From assembly GCA_016937035.1 (NCBI GenBank), contig JAFGWS010000024.1, forward strand, positions 1-5,571: a stretch of 5,571 nucleotides of DNA, given 5' to 3'. The notes under the pieces were generated by a model. The model was not told where the DNA came from and did not search any database. It saw only the letters and a list, made by a program, of their open reading frames with translations. This DNA comes from Pontiellaceae bacterium. GTDB taxonomy: Bacteria; Verrucomicrobiota; Kiritimatiellia; Kiritimatiellales; Pontiellaceae. How positions within the stretch are numbered: the stretch's first letter is position 1; every line of letters begins with the position of its first letter. The translations under genes were made by a program, and so were the position numbers. Shown here piece after piece: positions 4,023 to 5,571 of the stretch.

Positions 4023-5264
4023 ATGAAAACCGCGGAGATAGCTGAACTGCAGAAAAAATATCTGATGCCGACCTATGTGCCGAGCGTGGCGCTGCTGGAG
4101 GGCTCTGGCGCGAACGTATGGGATGCGGAGGGTCGCGAATATCTCGATTTTGTCTCCGGCATTGCTGTAACGAATATTGGACATTGCCACCCGAAAATGG
4201 TGCGGGCGGTGCAGGATCAGGTGGAAACGCTGGTTCATGTGTCCAACCTGTTTTTCAACGAAAAACAGCCGCTGCTGGCGAAGGCGCTGTCGGAACGCTC
4301 TGGACTGCCCGGCGCAAAGTGTTTCTTCTGCAACTCCGGTGCCGAGGCGAATGAAGGTCTCATTAAGCTGGCGCGGTTGTGGGGCAGCTCAAAGGGAAAA
4401 TATGAAGTCGTCACCATGCGGCAGTCCTTCCACGGTCGGACGCTGGCCACGCTGACGGCGACCGGACAGGAAAAAGTACAGAAGGGTTTCGGCCCGCTGC
4501 CGGAAGGCTTTGTTTATGCGAATTTTAACGACCTTAAATCGGTCGAAGAAGCCATTACGCCCAAGACGGCGGCGGTGCTGGTTGAGGCGTTGCAGGGCGA
4601 GGGCGGTGTCATTCCGGCGGAACCGGAATTTATGGCCGGGCTGCGTGAGTTGTGCGATGAAAAAGGCATTTTGCTGCTGTGCGACGAGGTGCAATGCGGG
4701 ATGGGTCGGACCGGAAAATGGTTCGGTTTCCAGAACTATCATCTTCAGCCGGATGCGTTCTCGCTGGCGAAAGGGCTGGGCAACGGCTTCCCCATCGGGG
4801 CTGTTGTGGCGGGTGAAAAACTGGCCGATACCTTCCAGCCGGGGCATCATGCAACCACCTTTGGCGGAACCCCGCTGGCGTGTGCTGCGGCGCTTTCCGT
4901 GATTGAGGTCATCGAAGAGGAGGCGCTGCTGCCGAATGCGATGATGATGGGCGCGTATTTTATTGAAGGGCTCTGTGCCATTGCGCTGAAACATAAAAAG
5001 TGGATTGCGCAGGTGCGCGGACTCGGGCTGCTGTTGGGTCTCGTGTTGGATGTTCCTTCGTTGCCGTTGCAGAAAAAGCTGCAGGAAAAAGGGTTGCTGA
5101 CGCTGGCGACGGCGGGCAATGTGCTCCGGTTGCTTCCTCCGCTGAATGTGACGGCGGCGGAGATTGATCGGGCGCTGAAGTTGATCGGCGAGGCGTGTGT
5201 GGAGCTGCATGATGAAATGGCGGCGCTGTCGCCCAATCCCTGCCAATGCGGCATGGGGGAATAA
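4023..5264 (+). CDS. argD: Acetylornithine aminotransferase ArgD
   Basis: This PLP enzyme (class III aminotransferase) transfers the amino group of glutamate to N-acetylglutamate semialdehyde, forming N-acetylornithine. The 413-residue product shows SGAEANE (105-111) for the cofactor phosphate, SFHGRTLATL (135-144) with the ring-stacking F136, EALQGEGG (188-195), LLLCDEVQCGMGRTG (217-231) with D221 contacting the pyridine nitrogen, FSLAKGLGNGFPIGA (246-260) with the Schiff-base lysine K250, and HATTFGG (276-282). Some family members also act on succinyldiaminopimelate, ornithine or 4-aminobutyrate; the arg neighbours support the arginine role. ATG 4023 is chosen because GGGA (4010-4013) lies 9 bases upstream; the frame is open to a TTG at 3996 but that part only translates the heptameric repeat. 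The C-terminus ends in an unusual NPCQCGMGE tail with a CxC pair. Confidence 0.95.
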   Translation: MKTAEIAELQKKYLMPTYVPSVALLEGSGANVWDAEGREYLDFVSGIAVTNIGHCHPKMVRAVQDQVETLVHVSNLFFNEKQPLLAKALSERSGLPGAKCFFCNSGAEANEGLIKLARLWGSSKGKYEVVTMRQSFHGRTLATLTATGQEKVQKGFGPLPEGFVYANFNDLKSVEEAITPKTAAVLVEALQGEGGVIPAEPEFMAGLRELCDEKGILLLCDEVQCGMGRTGKWFGFQNYHLQPDAFSLAKGLGNGFPIGAVVAGEKLADTFQPGHHATTFGGTPLACAAALSVIEVIEEEALLPNAMMMGAYFIEGLCAIALKHKKWIAQVRGLGLLLGLVLDVPSLPLQKKLQEKGLLTLATAGNVLRLLPPLNVTAAEIDRALKLIGEACVELHDEMAALSPNPCQCGMGE

Positions 5265-5273
5265 TGATGCGGT

Positions 5274-5571
5274 ATGCCGAAGTTGTATGAATACTTTGGT
5301 TTGATGGTTTTGTTCTATTCGAATGAGCACGAGCCAGTGCATGTGCACGGTTTGTATCAGGGAGAAGAGAGTCGGGCGGATCTTTATCTTGAAAATGGAA
5401 CGGTTGTAGAGATTCGGTATCATGCAGTGAAAGGGCGGGAACCCTTGGAGCCATCTCGGTTGAATGATTTTAAGACGTTGGTGAATCACTGTGCAGATGA
5501 TATTGTTCGGAAGTGGATTGACTATTTTGTGCTGCATAAGACGATACGTCCTGAAACGATTGATCGGAAAA
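5274..5571 (+). CDS. DUF4160 domain protein, cut by the window end
   Basis: 99 residues are visible and the frame is still open at the last base. The sequence fits DUF4160: MPKLYEYFGLMVLFYSNEHE (1-20), the histidine-rich PVHVHGLYQG (21-30), then ADLYLENGTVVEIRY (35-49) and DIVRKWIDYFVLHK (76-89). Family members are about 80-105 residues, so little is missing. Function is unknown; these genes frequently precede a DUF2442 gene, so one may lie just beyond the window. It starts 9 bases after the argD stop; GGGGGA (5255-5260) is the nearest ribosome-binding-like run, 13 bases from the ATG, so expression may depend on read-through from argD. ATG 5264 is in a different frame that soon stops. GC content is about 45%, lower than argD, as for the DUF2442 gene. 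Confidence 0.85.
   Translation, partial: MPKLYEYFGLMVLFYSNEHEPVHVHGLYQGEESRADLYLENGTVVEIRYHAVKGREPLEPSRLNDFKTLVNHCADDIVRKWIDYFVLHKTIRPETIDRK

Noticed and set aside
4389..5537. Long minus-strand open frame (382 codons) opposite argD and the DUF4160 gene
   Set aside because: It spans two genes with strong family matches on the + strand, is rich in Q, R and H, and has no recognisable domain.

Overview
The window looks like bacterial chromosome. An arginine-biosynthesis gene group (argJ, argB, argD) occupies most of it, and the group is broken up by small accessory genes and short repeats. Argenine-pathway genes and the sulfatase-modifying-factor-like gene are GC-rich (roughly 52-62% in the stretches I counted). 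The two small DUF genes are clearly AT-richer (about 44-45%). The mix of a SUMF1/FGE-fold protein, a GxxExxY remnant, DUF2442/DUF4160 genes and dispersed degenerate repeats suggests a Planctomycetes-Verrucomicrobia-Lentisphaerae or Kiritimatiellota-type genome. That assignment is inference; no marker gene is present to prove it.

Layout. Positions 1-111 hold the tail of an unrecognised open frame that ends at 64-66. Positions 112-819 encode a compact FGE/SUMF1-fold protein (C-type-lectin-like) without the catalytic cysteine pair; its C-terminus resembles the variable region of diversity-generating retroelement (DGR) targets. Positions 820-1551 contain no intact gene. This stretch holds a GC-rich hairpin after the FGE-like gene, five copies of a 27-bp repeat in strictly alternating orientation, a 43-codon C-terminal remnant of a GxxExxY protein lying between two copies, and then a run of hairpins, two of them terminator-like, leading up to argJ. 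After that come argJ (1552-2733), a DUF2442 gene (2749-3063), argB (3063-3935), a tract of twelve 7-bp repeats (3939-4022), argD (4023-5264) and a DUF4160 gene cut by the window end (5274-5571).

How the genes work together. ArgJ makes N-acetylglutamate and recovers ornithine by transacetylation. ArgB phosphorylates N-acetylglutamate. ArgD transaminates the semialdehyde to N-acetylornithine. The intermediate step, ArgC, is not in the window and must be encoded elsewhere. ArgB carries the N-terminal extension typical of arginine-inhibited kinases, which fits a pathway that recycles acetyl groups through ArgJ. The DUF2442 stop codon overlaps the argB start (TAATG), so this accessory gene is built into the operon's translation.

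Most worth following up: (1) the alternating 27-bp repeat family and its association with a GxxExxY remnant; (2) DUF2442/DUF4160 genes placed within and after an arginine operon, including a possible deletion scar joining the start of one family to the other; (3) a possible DGR variable region; (4) a hairpin-rich, attenuator-like leader before argJ; (5) a heptameric repeat that runs exactly up to the argD start codon.
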